NCBI GenBank assembly: GCA_027919835.1
Contig: JANVFP010000033.1
Span: 1 to 64,000, forward strand
Length of the DNA: 64,000 nt
Direction of reading: 5' to 3'
DNA from: Lentinula raphanica
Lineage: Eukaryota > Basidiomycota > Agaricomycetes > Agaricales > Omphalotaceae
Position 1 is the stretch's first letter. Each line of letters starts with the position of its first letter. Made by a program: the position numbers and the translations under genes. Positions 45,354-57,855 of this stretch are shown here, piece after piece. Under the pieces are notes generated by a model. That model saw nothing but the letters and a program-made list of their open reading frames with translations. It was not told the origin of the DNA and ran no database searches.

Positions 45354-45647
45354 AACAGTTTTGTAAGTCCTGTGAGACTTGTCAACGAATAAAGAAGCCA
45401 AACTTGCAACCGGCTGGTAAACTTCATAGTCTTCCGATACCCACTCGACCTTGGGAATCGATAGGAATGGATTTCGTGGGACCATTCCCCGAATCCAAAG
45501 GTTATAACTACCTGTGGGTAGTTCTCTGTAGATTGTCCTCACGGACACATCTCATCCCTATACGAACTTCGACTACTGCGGTCGAACTAGCCGAGCTATT
45601 CATCAAGGAAATAGTTCGTCTACATGGATTACCGAAATCCATAATCT
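45354..45647 (+). pseudogene. Family-B pol, part 2: integrase zinc domain end and catalytic core start
   Basis: The frame gives EQFCKSCETCQRIKKP, which completes the HHCC zinc domain begun before 38106. It continues to WESIGMDFVGPFPES (first catalytic Asp) and FIKEIVRLHGLPKS, then is cut at 45647 by FB2. Confidence 0.9.
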
Positions 45648-48600
45648 CACAGGATACTGTGAAGCTTTTGTAAAAAGACCTGATGAGTTATCCAGGAGCT
45701 TTTGAAAATAGTTGTGATGACACAGAGGGGGCTCCGGAAATGGCTCCGGGGGGTGGGCATGCCTGTCACCACCTGTCACATCTGACCTATATTTACTGTT
45801 TTGGGTAATTAATAATTATCCAGATATTAAATAAGCGGTACATTTGTAAAAAATCCTGATAAACTATAAAAATTCAAAAAAACCCAAAAAAACCTAATTA
45901 GGTCAAATCAGGGTATGTAAACAAAATAGCCTTATATGGTAAAAAATGCTGTAGGATCTATCTAGGTGCTAAAAATAGCCAAAAAAATCACTAAAAATGC
46001 TAAAAATATGTAGGAATGGTATATAGCCTATTGCAGATCCAGGCATCCAAAAATTACCAAAAAAGGAATTTTTTGATGATGATGTCATCTTGTAGCAAAA
46101 AATCTGAAAAAAATCCTAAAAATAGTCAAAAAATTCAGGGGTGCCTTGTTGGCCCTGAAAATGCAAAATAAAAAAAATACGCGACAAGTGTAAAAATTTT
46201 CATCACTCCAAATCATTCCAAATCCACTATACAGTCAGTATATATGATGTATATGCTATATTTAGCATCCTAGTACCTTTATTGGGCTAAAAATAGAACT
46301 TGATCTCATCTGATAGCAAAAAATCTGAAAAAATCATAAAAAATACTCAAAAAATTCAGGGGTGCCTTATTGGCCCTGAAAATGGAAAATAAAAAAATTT
46401 ACACGACACAATTGAAAAACAACATCACTCCAAATCATACCAAATCCACTACACAGTCAGTATATATCATGTATATACTATTTATAGCACCCCTAGTACC
46501 CTCAATCACTTATATCACTCAAGAATCCTACCAAACTGAATGATTTGGGGTATTAAATATATTGTACATGATATTTTTAACACACCTAGTACCCTTGATG
46601 ACTCAGAACAATTTATATTACTCAATATGTTCAGTACACTTAACACTCATCAAACCTCACACATGAAAACTCATAACAGTACTTATATGTATTATACTTA
46701 ACACAGATGACAATGAAAATACTTAAAACAGTGTTGTCAGTCACTATACTTAACACACTTAACAGTCAAAAAGTCGGAACAATGTTACTTTATATACATA
46801 ACACACTCATTGTTATACTATAACACACTTATAACAACGAGTTTTGGGCGCTTATGGGCGCTTATTTGGTGTTTTTGAGTCGAAATTCATTAATAGCACA
46901 CTCAATAATGTTTGTCTGGGCTCTATACTGTGTCAGGATGTTGTCTATATCATATTCTTCTAGTTACAATTCAGAGAACTCGAAAATTCAACCTGTCGGG
47001 TTAGCTATATTGTGATCTTTTGAAATATAACAGTGTTTTATGTAAATGTCAATGCATATGTCCATGTAATGCAAGTATACTGATGGTGGTTCATGAGGGA
47101 ATCACTCCTACAGTCTACTAGAAGTGTCTGGACATGGTTCAGATACTCACTATGACTATTGGACTCTGTGATATATATGTACATGTTTCATGTACACTAT
47201 AGATGTCTACACCTACATGTAACAATAGATGTCATATTCAATGACCCCCATTACAGATCTCTTGGCTGTATCACATAGAGTTAGCATGGAATAGGTTGTA
47301 GGATGAGTCTTTCCATGACCCAGTAGCAGTTTGACTTCATAACATGGGTGTATGCATTGACATTTACATAAAACACTGTTATATCACAAAAGATCACAAT
47401 ATAGCCAGCCCCACAGGCTGTAATCTTGAGTTCTCCAAATTGTATCAAGTGTAGTATGATATAAACAACATCCTTACACAGTATAAACCCCACACAAAAA
47501 TTATTGAGTGTGCTATTAAAGAATTTCGACTCAAAAATACCAAATAAGCGCCCATAAGCGCCCAAAACTCGTTGTTATAAGTGTGTTATAGTATAACAAT
47601 GAGTGTGTTATGTATATCAAGTAACATTATTCCGACTTTTTGACTGTTAAGTGTGTTAAGTATTGTGACTGATAACACTGTTTTGAGTATTTTCATTGCC
47701 AACTGTGTTAAGTATGATACATATAAGTACTGTTCTGAGTTTTAGTGTATTAAATGTGATGAGTACTAAGTATACTGAACATATTGAGTGATATAAATTG
47801 TTCTGAGTTTTTAAGGGTACTAGGTGTGCTAAAAATACCATGTACATTACATTTACTCAATGTTGTCAGTTTGGTAGGATTCTTGAGTGATATAAGTGAT
47901 TGAGGGTACTAGGGATGCTATAAATAGTATATACATGATATATACTAACTATATAGTAAATTTGATAAGATTTGGAATGATGTTGTTTTTCAATTGTGTC
48001 GTGTAAATTTTTTTATTTTGCATTTTCAGGGCCAATGAGGCACCCCTGAATTTTTTGAGTATTTTTTATGATTTTTTCAGATTTTTTGCTACCAGATGAG
48101 ATCAAGTTCTATTTTTAGCCCAATGAGGGTACTAGGATGCTAAATATAACATATACATTATATATACTGACTATATAGTGGATTTGGTATGATTTGGAGT
48201 GACAAAAATTTTTACACTTGTCGCGTGTTTTTTTTTATTTTGCATTTCCAGGGCCAACAAGGCACCCCTGAATTTTTTGACTATTTTTAGGATTTTTTTC
48301 AGATTTTTTGCTACAAGATGACATCATCATCAAAAATTTCCTTTTTTGGTAATTTTTGGATGTCTGGATCTGCAATAGGCTATATACCATTCCTACATAT
48401 TTTTTAGCATTTTTAGTGATTTTTTTGGCTATTTTTAGCACCTAGATAGATCCTACAGCATTTTTTACCATATAAGGCTATTTTGTTTACCTACCCCGAT
48501 TTGACCTAATTAGGTTTTTTTGGGTTTTTTTGAATTTTTATAGTCTATCAGGATTTTTTACAAATGTACCGCTTATTTAATAACTGGATAATTATTAATT

Positions 48601-48759
48601 ACCCAAAACAGTAAATATAGGTCAGATGTGACAGGTGGTGACAGGCATGCCCACCCCCCGGAGCCATTTCCGGAGCCCCCTCTGTGTCGTCACAACTATT
48701 TTCAAAAGCTCCTGGATAACTCATCAGGTCTTTTTACAAAAGCTTTACAGTATCAGCTG
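45648..48759. mobile_element. Foldback element FB2 (3.11 kb) inside family-B integrase
   Basis: Ends CACAGGATACTGTGAAGC and (inverted) CAGCTGATACTGTAAAGC, flanked by the perfect 7-bp duplication ATAATCT (45641-45647, 48760-48766). Inverted arms of about 1.4 kb are nearly the whole element. The integrase frame resumes precisely after it. It holds the empty site for MITE M2. No genes: the 94-aa frame at 47281 is an arm sequence. Confidence 0.92.
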
Positions 48760-48766
48760 ATAATCT

Positions 48767-49665
48767 CTGACCGAGATTCTAAATTCGTGTCACGCTGGTG
48801 GCGCGAAGTACATCGACTGTTAGGAGCTAAGCTCTTAATGTCTACAGCGCACCATCCTCAAACGGATGGTGTGACTGAACAAGCGAATCGATCAGTGACT
48901 CAGGTTCTTCGTTCAGTAGTAAAGCCAAACCAGACGGACTGGTTAGACAAAATCCCTATGACGGAATTTGCACTCAACGCAAGTGTCAACGAATCCTCAG
49001 GATTCGCACCATTTGAATTGGATGGCGGATTTATGCCTTCCATGATTCGAGAACTACCTGCCGAGGTAGCAGTCGCGCCAGGGGTACGACACTTTGCAGA
49101 ACAGGCTTTACTGCACTTAGCCGAGGCTCACGACGCTATCATCGAATCTAGAGTCTTTCAGACTCATTGGTCGAATAGTCGACGAAGGGATGAGCCAGAT
49201 ATCAAGGTCAATGACCTCGTATATCTTTCTACATCCAATCTCGCACTGCCTAAGGGAAGAGCGAAGAAACTAATGCCCAAGTTTGTTGGGCCTTACCCAG
49301 TCACAGAAGTGATCGAAGGAAAGTTGGTGTATCAGTTGGGATTACCCACTGAACTCAGTAAACGAGGAATTCATAATAGATTCCACGTATCCCTTCTACG
49401 TCCTCATATTGAGAACGATGATGTGATGTTCCCTGAACAATGTAGGGCACAACCATACGACTTTGGCGAACCAGTCGAAGTAGAATGGTTAGTTGATGAC
49501 ATCGTAGGTCATCAATGGCAAGGGCAGAAATTGTTCTTCCACGTATTGTGGAATTTGGGCAACATCACTGTCGAACCCTACAATACTTGTCGAGAGCTAC
49601 AAGCACTCGATAGGTATTTAGCCCTCAAAAATGTCTCTCATTGGAGACAGCTGCCGCGCAAATAG
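48767..49665 (+). pseudogene. Family-B pol, part 3: rest of integrase and chromodomain-like C-terminus
   Basis: Resumes with SDRDSKFVSRWW (second catalytic Asp) and HHPQTDGVTEQANRS (catalytic Glu). A GPY/F-type module follows (KKLMPKFVGPYPVTEVIEGK... HNRFHVSLLRPH), and the protein ends with a chromodomain-like VEWLVDDIVGHQWQGQKLFFHVLWN. The ATG at 48628 is inside FB2 and not relevant. The stop TAG at about 49663 is natural. Confidence 0.88.
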
Positions 49666-49792
49666 CATGAGAAATAATGTCTTGTGATCGTGATTGCCGT
49701 TTCGGCCGGCATTACGAAAATTTTCTTTGTGGGAAAAGGAAGAAAACAGAGTCAGCGCAAAAAAGTTTTGAAGTCCATCTTCAACGCCCACC

Positions 49793-52612
49793 ATGTCCCT
49801 GACCCACAACAGCGACAATACACCCAACGATCCTTCGGGATCACAAAATATTCAATTCGGCGACTTTCCAGGGTCGTCTGAATCCCAAAACGTTCCAGTA
49901 GGAGCGAACCAACCAGCTGGGGCGCCAGCTTTTAATCACGCTACTGGTCCTGGATTTTCAGGACCATTTGGGGGAGGGTCCCATCCGGGATTCTTCACCA
50001 ACCCGCCACAGAACTTCGGTTCAATGGCCGGTGGATCGAGTGCCACAAGCGCTCACTCACCTGCAGGACAGGTGATGAATCCTCAATTCCAAGCACCTCC
50101 CATCCACCATGCCCAACCATCTTTCCAGCATCAACCGACTTTCACCCCATATGGGTTCTCCACCCCCATGATGCCGATCCCAGGAATGGTGTCAACCCCC
50201 AATCCCCAGCCTTTGAGGATTACAATTGGGAATATCATTGCCCACTCCGAAAACTGCCCTACGTGTATGAATTACATCGCACATCTGGCTATGGCTAACG
50301 ACTTCAATGAGGCAATTGCGCAGCGCGATAGCATCATTAGAAGTTCGGGTGCCTCCTCATCCTCCTCCATCCCCAGTTCGTGTAATCACGAACCGTTAAT
50401 TAGCTCCTTACAAGAGCAATTAGCATCGGTCACTCGTATCCATGAGGTCGAGCGACAGACGCTTAATGATCGAATCACTGCCCTCGAACTAGAGCGTAGT
50501 GAGTTACATGCTCGTATTGACGAGGATGAAACCCGCATCAAGCGGATTGTCCGGAATGGTGACGCCGTCGACGACGAGCGTCACTACTGGAAGAATAAGT
50601 ACTATGACCTCGTCGAGGGAGTAGAGCCTACTCAGTCTCGGGCTAATAGTCCCGAGAATCAACCTAAATCCTCCGATAAGGGTAAAGGTCGGGAAGTACC
50701 CTCTATCCCACTACGATGTCGACTCGCTTCCCCGGAGGCAATTCCGTCTAGAGGGTCGTCAATCCCATTGTCTCAACGTCTATCACCTGTAGACGACGCT
50801 ATGGACCCTATCCCACCTAGGGAAGAACCTCCTACCACTGCCTCCACCTCAGAGGTTAGTACTTCTGTGAAGCTCCCTAAGCCCACAGTACCTTCCAAAG
50901 CCTCCCCGCATTCCGGGGAAAAGCGCAAGAGGAATGAATCGACTGGAACTCCCAGTCATCGCGACGTAGTACCCTACGATGACCTATACCCTCGGGATAG
51001 GCTCGACCCGTCTTACAAGCCAGGCGAGGTCGAAACCGATTCTGACGATCTGTCAGAACCAGACCCTCATCCCAATCAACTAAAGGGGAAGATGCGCGGG
51101 TTACAAAACAAGACCAATAAAGAGGTCAAGCGCAAATGGCATGAGGAGGACGTTCGTAGAGCCAAGGCTGAGGGACGACCAATCCCCATCAAAAAATCAA
51201 AATCGTCCAAGAACCGGGAGTGGGACGCACTTAGGGAAGGCCCATCCAAGCTCCCGTTCAAACCTCCGACCACGGTCGAAGAATATGAATGAATCTGTCA
51301 AGCCCTTTGGGACTCTGACAACTTTCAACCTCCACGATTAATGTGGAAAACGGTCAATGGCATGCGCAGGCTTAGCCATAGTGCTCGTATGACCCCACTC
51401 AGTCGAAGAACTGAGTTAGAAAACGTCCTTGCAACGTTTAGTATTATACCTCGTTGGTATAAGAATCTGATGGAACTTCAAGGGAAGAAGGTTCCATCAA
51501 TGACCACCGTTGGTGGAAACGCACCATCCGCATCCAATGCGCCTGGTACGAGTGCTTCTCATAGTCGACAAGACCCGCTAGTCATTGATACTATTGGGTC
51601 TGGCCCAAGCACTATGGTCTCTAGCGGACCACCTACTCAAGCAGCACGATATGCTCGAGGAGATCTAGTTCCTCGCAACCCCACGGTTCGTGAAAACCGG
51701 ACATGGTTCGGGCTTACTGAAGCCAGTGCACTGGATCAGTGGGTGTCGGCCATACTAAGTCACAGTCCGGAAGAGCGACTCCCCGGAATGAGGGTGGAAG
51801 TGGTCAACGACACTGCGAGGACCAATACTCGCAGCATCCGAGGGATGCTTGCAGTATTCCAACTCATACCCAATGCCATGGGTACCCATGTCATACATGA
51901 AGGCGACGCCAACTTATGGGTACACCTGATGCTGTGTGAGTTGGCATTACATCCCACTCGTTATGAGGGGATGCTCCAAGTAGTAGGATTGGAACCTAAT
52001 CCTATCTATCAACCCGGGCCACTTCCGGAATTCCCTATCGAAAGTCCAATCCAACTGGAGAGGATTTGTCAAGATTTAGCCAACCGAGGGTATACGGTTG
52101 CTCATTTGCAAGACATGGTGCTGTACCTCCTATGGTGGTTAAACGATGTAGCCCATCGTATACCCCATCTGTGGGATAGACTGCAACAGCAGTTTTCACA
52201 TGTCGTGAGGAACATACTCGCGCAATACGTTTTCAATGGTGTCCCTAGGACTACTAATGAAATCGAACAGTACGTGTACCCCGATGGTTCACGATTGGAC
52301 AACATCGATAACGCGGGTCGTTTTGCCGACTACAGTGTTGTGTTGACTTACACCCGAAGCATCGTCGACGCCCTGGGTCAATCTGCGTTCTCAACTACTG
52401 TACCCAGTAGTTCTACAGTGGTATCTAACGATCCACCGCCGTCGAATTCAATGACAACTGAGGTATCTAGTGGGACTGTGGGACCCGACATCACAGACCC
52501 TCCTGAACCAATCGATTGGGATGCTCAGTTCACCTCTGATGGCGACCCACGACTCGACTATGGCGACGATGGAATGGACATGGCCGGCAACAGTGGCACA
52601 TCACATACTTGA
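49793..52612 (+). CDS. Family-B ORF3: extra ORF downstream of pol, with one in-frame TGA
   Basis: I do not recognise it. The frame spans about 939 codons broken only by TGA at 51290-51292; the 16 codons between that stop and the next ATG (51341) stay open. The first half (499 aa) is Gly/Pro/Gln-rich, then has a coiled coil (RIHEVERQTLNDRITALELERSEL, quoted in part), a low-complexity region, and a basic segment KEVKRKWHEEDVRRAKAE. The second half (about 423 aa from 51341) is globular-looking with tryptophans (LNDVAHRIPHLWDRLQQQF). No transmembrane or signal segment is evident, which argues against an envelope-like protein. It lies on the same strand as pol with a 127-bp gap. The TGA fits a CGA codon after deamination; readthrough is the alternative. 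Confidence 0.6.
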
Positions 52613-52636
52613 CCTGGAGAGGTCATTAAACATACT

Positions 52637-55600
52637 CACCCGTAGCTGTAGAAACTTCGCAAAGTAATCCGATAAGTTCCCACCACAGCTTCGCAAAGTA
52701 ACAGGACTCGCTCTCGAAGCTTAAAAAACCCTTCCGGGTAGGCCAGTAGGGCTCCGGGGGGTGCTTGGCTATTTAGTATATTTAATAATATTTAATAATT
52801 CTTTTATTATTTAATAGATATATTATAATAAATCTACTTTGCAAAGCTGTACTGCACTTTGCGAAGTGACTACGTTTATGGCAATCATGAAATCAGGTAA
52901 ATTAGGGTTAGATCATTATGTCATTGATTTCCTTTTTGGGTTATGATATTTTTGAATAGAAAAAGCATAGAATGATATTATTGATCTTGAGGTGCTAAAA
53001 CATGACAGAGGAAACCAAAAATAGCTACAATGAGGTATTGGCTACCTCAGGCACATCAAAATTGCCTAAAAAGGAAATTGGTCCAAAAATAGAACTTGAT
53101 CTCATCAGATAGCAAAAAATCAGAAAAAATCATAAAAAATACTCAAAAATTTCAGGGTTGCCTTGTTGGCCCTGAAAACGCAAAATAAAAAAAAATATGC
53201 AACAAGTGTAAAAAATGTTATCACTCCCAATCATACTAAATCTAGGTATATATGATGTACATGCTATTTTTAGCACACCTAGTACCCTCAGACACTTAGA
53301 ATGGCTTATATCATTCAATATATTCAGCACACTCAATGCTTATTAAACTCAACACACTTGTTAATGAAAAAACTCAGGACAGTAGTAATGTATATCATAC
53401 TCAATACACTTAACACACTCAACAATGAAAACCCTCAGAACAGTGTTCATGTGTGTTATACTTAAAACACATAATACACTTAACAATGAAAAGTCTTGGA
53501 ACAATACTAATGTATATCATACTCAACATATTTAACACACTCAACAATGAAAACCCTCAAAACAGTGTTCATGTGTGTTATACTTAAAACTCATCATACA
53601 CTTAACAATGAAAAGTCTCGGAACAATACTAATGTATATCATGCTCAACACACTTAACACACTCAAGAATGAAAACCCTCAAAAAAGTGTTCATGTGTGT
53701 TATACTTAAAACACATAATACACTTAACAATGAAAAGTCTCAGAGCAATACTAATGTATATTATGCTCAACACACTTTACAATGAAAAAAGTTGGAACAG
53801 TGCTCATGTGTATTATACTTGATACACTTCATCAATCAATATAACACACTTAACAATAAAAAATCAGAGTAGTGTAATCACTCATAACACATATCACACT
53901 GAACACACTTCATCAGTAAGAATAACATACCTTTAATAGGACATTGTTATACTATAACACACATATAACAACGAGTTTTGGGCGCTTATGGGCGCTTATT
54001 TGATGTTCTTGAGTCGAAATTCATTAATACCTAACTCAATTATTTTTGTAAAGACTTTCTGTTGTGTCAGGATGTTGTATACATCATACTCCCCTAGATA
54101 CAATTCGGGGAACTCAAAATTACAGCCTGTAGGGATGGCTATATCATGATCTTTTATGATTTAACAGTGTTTTAGGTAAATGACAATACATATGTCCATG
54201 TATTGCATAGATACCAAAGCTGTCTCATGAGGAGAGCACTCCTACAGTCTACTAACAGTGTATAAACATGATCCAGATACTCACCATGACCATTGGACTC
54301 TGTAATATACATCTACATATTTCATGTATATTGGTGATATGTATACTTGCATGTAACTACAGATGTCATACTCAATGACTCCCATTGTAAGTCTCTTGGC
54401 TTTATGACACAGAGTAAGCATAGAGTAGGTTGTAGGATGTCTCCTTTCATTGCCCAGAAGGAGTTTGACTTCATAACATGGATGTATGCACTGTGACTTA
54501 CACAAAACAGTGTAAAATCATAAAAGATTATCATATATCCAGCTCTATAGGCTGTATTTTTTGGTTCTCCAAATTGTATCTAGGAAGGTATGATATAAAC
54601 AACATTCTGACACAATATACAGCCCACATAAAAAATTATTGAGTGTGTTATCAATGATTTTTGACTCAAAAACACCAAATAAGCGCCCAAAACTTGTTGT
54701 AATATGTGTGTTATAGTATAACAATGTCCCATTATAGGTGTGTTATACTTACTGATGAAGTGTGTTCAGTGTGATAAGTATAATGAGTGATTACACTACT
54801 CCAAGTTTTTGATTGTGAAGTGTGTTATATTGATTGATGAAGTATAACACACATGAGCACTGTTCCGAGTTTTTTCATTGTGAAGTGTGTTGAGCATGAT
54901 ATACATTAGTATTGTTCCGAGACTTTTCATTGTTAAGTGTATTATGTGTTTTAAGTATAACACACATGAACACTGTTCTGAGGGTTTTCATTGTTGAGTG
55001 TGTTAAGTGTATTGAGTATGATATACATTACTACTGTCCTGAGTTTTTTCATTAACAAGTGTGTTGAGTTTAATAAGCATTGAGTGTGCTGAATATATTG
55101 AATGATATAAGCCATTCTAAGTGTCTGAGGGTACTAGGTGTGCTAAAAATAGCATGTACATCATATATACCTAGATTTAGTATGATTGGGAGTGATAACA
55201 TTTTTTACACTTGTTGCATATTTTTTTTTATTTTGCGTTTTCAGGGCCAACAAGGCAACCCTGAAATTTTTGAGTATTTTTTATGATTTTTTCTGATTTT
55301 TTGCTATCTGATGAGATCAAGTTCTATTTTTGGACCAATTTCCTTTTTAGGCAATTTTGATGTGCCTGAGGTAGCCAATACCTCATTGTAGCTATTTTTG
55401 GTTTCCTCTGTCATGTTTTAGCACCTCAAGATCAATAATATCATTCTATGCTTTTTCTATTCAAAAATATCATAACCCAAAAAGGAAATCAATGACATAA
55501 TGATCTAACCCTAATTTACCTGATTTCATGATTGCCGTAAACGTAGTCACTTCGCAAAGTGCAGTACAGCTTTGCAAAGTAGATTTATTATAATATATCT

Positions 55601-55779
55601 ATCAAATAATAAAAGAATTATTAAATATTATTAAATATACTAAATAGCCAAGCACCCCCCGGAGCCCTACTGGCCTACCCGGAAGGGTTTGTTGAGCTTC
55701 GAGAGCGAGTCCTGTTACTTCGCGACGCTGTGGTGGAGACTTATCGGACTACTTCGCGGAGTTTTTACAGCTTCAGCTG
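52637..55779. mobile_element. Foldback element FB3 (3.14 kb)
   Basis: Ends CACCCGTAGCTGTAGAAAC and (inverted) CAGCTGAAGCTGTAAAAAC, with the 7-bp duplication ACATACT (52630-52636, 55780-55786). Two inverted arms, outermost AACTTCGC.. and GCGAAGT.., extend roughly 52637-54170 and 54540-55779. Diverged from FB1/FB2 in sequence but sharing many motifs. The identical 68-aa frames at 53130 (minus) and 55080 (plus) show the mirror symmetry. Confidence 0.9.
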
Positions 55780-55786
55780 ACATACT

Positions 55787-55830
55787 TCATCTTGCAACTA
55801 GACTGCTGGGCTCAGTCTAATGGGGGAGGG
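55787..55830 (+). promoter_or_regulatory. 3' end of family-B internal region with polypurine tract
   Basis: Short remnant ending ATGGGGGAGGG immediately before the 3' LTR. Confidence 0.75.
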
Positions 55831-56218
55831 TGTAACCGGCCCCTATCGTACTTACTTATCTTGTACAATCTATATCTTATCTTGTATATATTATCGGACA
55901 TTCTCACGATGAACTATACAGTTCATCGCAGTATAAAATCCACGGACTATTAGATAATCAGTAGTTCTTATTTTCTTGTCAAAACAGTAGCATATCGAGT
56001 TTCAATAGTCCGTGGATTTTATACTGCGATGAACTGTATAATCCACGGACTATTAGATAATCAGTAGTTCTTATTTTCTTGTCAAAACAGTAGCATATCG
56101 AGTTTCAATAGAAGACTCATCGTGTTCATTTGCGTGAACTAAGATACTAAAAAGCCACAAGCTATCTGAAGCTTAACAGCTCCAATAAAATCCCATAACC
56201 ATCCCACGGACGGTTACA
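55831..56218 (+). repeat. 3' LTR of family-B element (388 bp, internally rearranged)
   Basis: Same as 31795-32079 except for an extra ~103 bp at about 56008-56110: a 31-35-bp inverted copy of the TATA/hairpin region, followed by a second direct copy of about 70 bp. The right flank repeats TATAT. Confidence 0.88.
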
Positions 56219-57228
56219 TATATTTAATAAAGATAGAGAAAATAGTAATATTATGATGAAGCATACATTAAATAACATTAGTATACTTGGATACATGTAA
56301 GTAATTGATACAAGTTAGTGCCTATGCTTCACTTCAGTGGAGTGGTGTGTTGAAGAAAGAAGAGGACAGGTAGATGGTTGTTGAGGCAAGCTGTACAGTC
56401 GAGGACAATTAAAGTCAATAAATTTTTTGACCAAATTATTGAGATGTCAGTTAGCATAGTGGATGGACAAAAACTGCATTTATAGCATATTTAGACATCA
56501 ATAAAAATGATTCAATGAGCCAATTTTCCCCAATCTCAATATGACCTTTTGACCCTCAAAAATTTGGCAGTCCCTCAAAAATCAACAGGGATTTCTTTGA
56601 AAACCTTGGAAAATGCTTGTTTTGAGGAGCTTTTACTGTTGCGATAATAAAAATGATATCATGACTGTCTATATTTTTGGTCCAAAAAAGGAAATTATGC
56701 AAAGTCGGATAATCTTTGTCTCCCTCGTCTGCCTCATATACTGCACAATGGGTCATGGAAGGCCACCGAAATGCAAAAGAGTCATTGCCGGCCTTCTCAA
56801 TCAATTGGATGCCAAACAGAAATCACCTGCTGCGAGCCAAAACCCGGTTACCCAACATCAATGGCTCAACCAGATGAAACAGAAATTAATGTACCGGAAC
56901 TAGCAGTGGTTGCAGATGATGGTGAAGCACCCAATGAGTGCTGGCTGGATGAGGAAGCAGCAGGTATTGCATGTTGGTTTGGAGGTATAGAGTCCGATGT
57001 TGAGGGAATGAGTGAAGAGGAATGTCGAGAGGAAGACTGGGAAGAGGAGTGGTTTGAAGATGAGGATCTACAGGAGAGACTTCATAAGCATGCTCTGGCA
57101 ATGGATAAGGATGGTTTGGATGAAGATTAAGCTCAGTGGGCAGTGAAGAATCAAAAAAAGTGAAGGCAAGAGCGGGAACACAAGGGTAAGTGTCTTCCTT
57201 CAAATATTGCTCAAAGCTCAATCCGATA
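56219..57228 (+). other. Gap with a possible transposon-gene fragment (56752-57130)
   Basis: Most of this kilobase is AT-rich with nothing recognisable. From 56752 a frame opens MGHGRPPKCKR (AT-hook-like), and an overlapping frame from 56771 or later gives a strongly acidic 119-aa end with EEECREEDWEEEWFEDED. The two frames could be joined by a small intron or separated by a frameshift. It resembles the N-terminal part of transposon-associated agaricomycete proteins, but I cannot name it. Confidence 0.3.
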
Positions 57229-57855
57229 ACGAGGATATGAAGGGTGCAATTTAATGCTTCGTTGGATAGATCTAATGACCTAGTGACTTTATCACTGAAC
57301 AGTGATCACCAATATACTTCTTATGTCGTTTGTCAAATGTATTTAAGCGAGGTGTGGGGCGTTGTCAGAGATTCTGCACGATCTTATACCTTAGAACGAA
57401 CTGGTAGTCTTAAAAGATCTACTGGATCTGCAATACAGGTCAACAGAGCGAAGTGACACGGAAGTACAAATCTTTTGATCTGGACTCGAAGGGGTGAGTG
57501 ATCCACTCAAAGGGTTTACAAGGAACAAAAGAACTCGTATAGATCAGACTTTATGACCACACAAATACTATCAGAACCAGGTTGAAGATCTACTGATCAC
57601 CGATCACAGGAAGCCTTCACAGCTCATATGGATAACCGATCACCACATGTCTGCTTGAATAGAGCCACCGAAACTCTGAATGCTCACTTGGAACAACCAA
57701 GAACCAAGCCCTCTGTATCTCCACGACAGGAGTCTACCTTTGATTGAAATCTAGCTAAGACTTTATCAACTGACAAGATATCGGGCCTAACGAGATGAGA
57801 ATTTCACAACCACTTTCAAAGACTGCCTGGCTTACAAAGCCTTTACTCCTCATGT
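57229..57855 (-). repeat. Truncated family-A LTR, copy 3
   Basis: The minus strand ends CCTCGTTA at 57229 and matches 2550-3174 closely (for example the segment around GGATCTGCAATACAGG). Homology ceases at about 57855, within the LTR, so this is the 3' third of an LTR only. The 70-aa frame at 57244 mirrors one at 2945 and is not a gene. Confidence 0.8.

Larger units (their letters stand above)
31795..56218 (+). mobile_element. Family-B Ty3-like LTR retrotransposon (24.4 kb with nested insertions, about 10.9 kb without)
   Basis: Its LTRs at 31795-32079 and 55831-56218 start TGTAACC and end GGTTACA, flanked by TATAT. The plus-strand order is LTR, gag ORF1, gag/protease ORF2, pol (RT, RNase H, integrase, chromodomain-like end), an extra large ORF3, purine tract, LTR. 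Three later insertions interrupt it: a family-A element at 38107-45349, FB2 at 45648-48759, and FB3 at 52637-55779. The pol reading resumes exactly across the first two once the insert and one copy of the target duplication are discounted. Confidence 0.88.

Noticed and set aside
41296..47565. Near-identical proteins starting MGAYG at 41296 (plus), 41962 (minus) and 47281 (minus)
   Set aside because: They are the same foldback arm read from different copies and sides. Frames end at different points and there is no gene structure.
49793..52612. Envelope-like gene of the family-B element
   Set aside because: No signal peptide, transmembrane helix or glycoprotein-like cysteine pattern can be seen; coiled-coil and basic regions argue for a different role.
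53130..55286. Identical 68-aa proteins at 53130 (minus) and 55080 (plus)
   Set aside because: Mirror images produced by the inverted arms of FB3, not paralogous genes.
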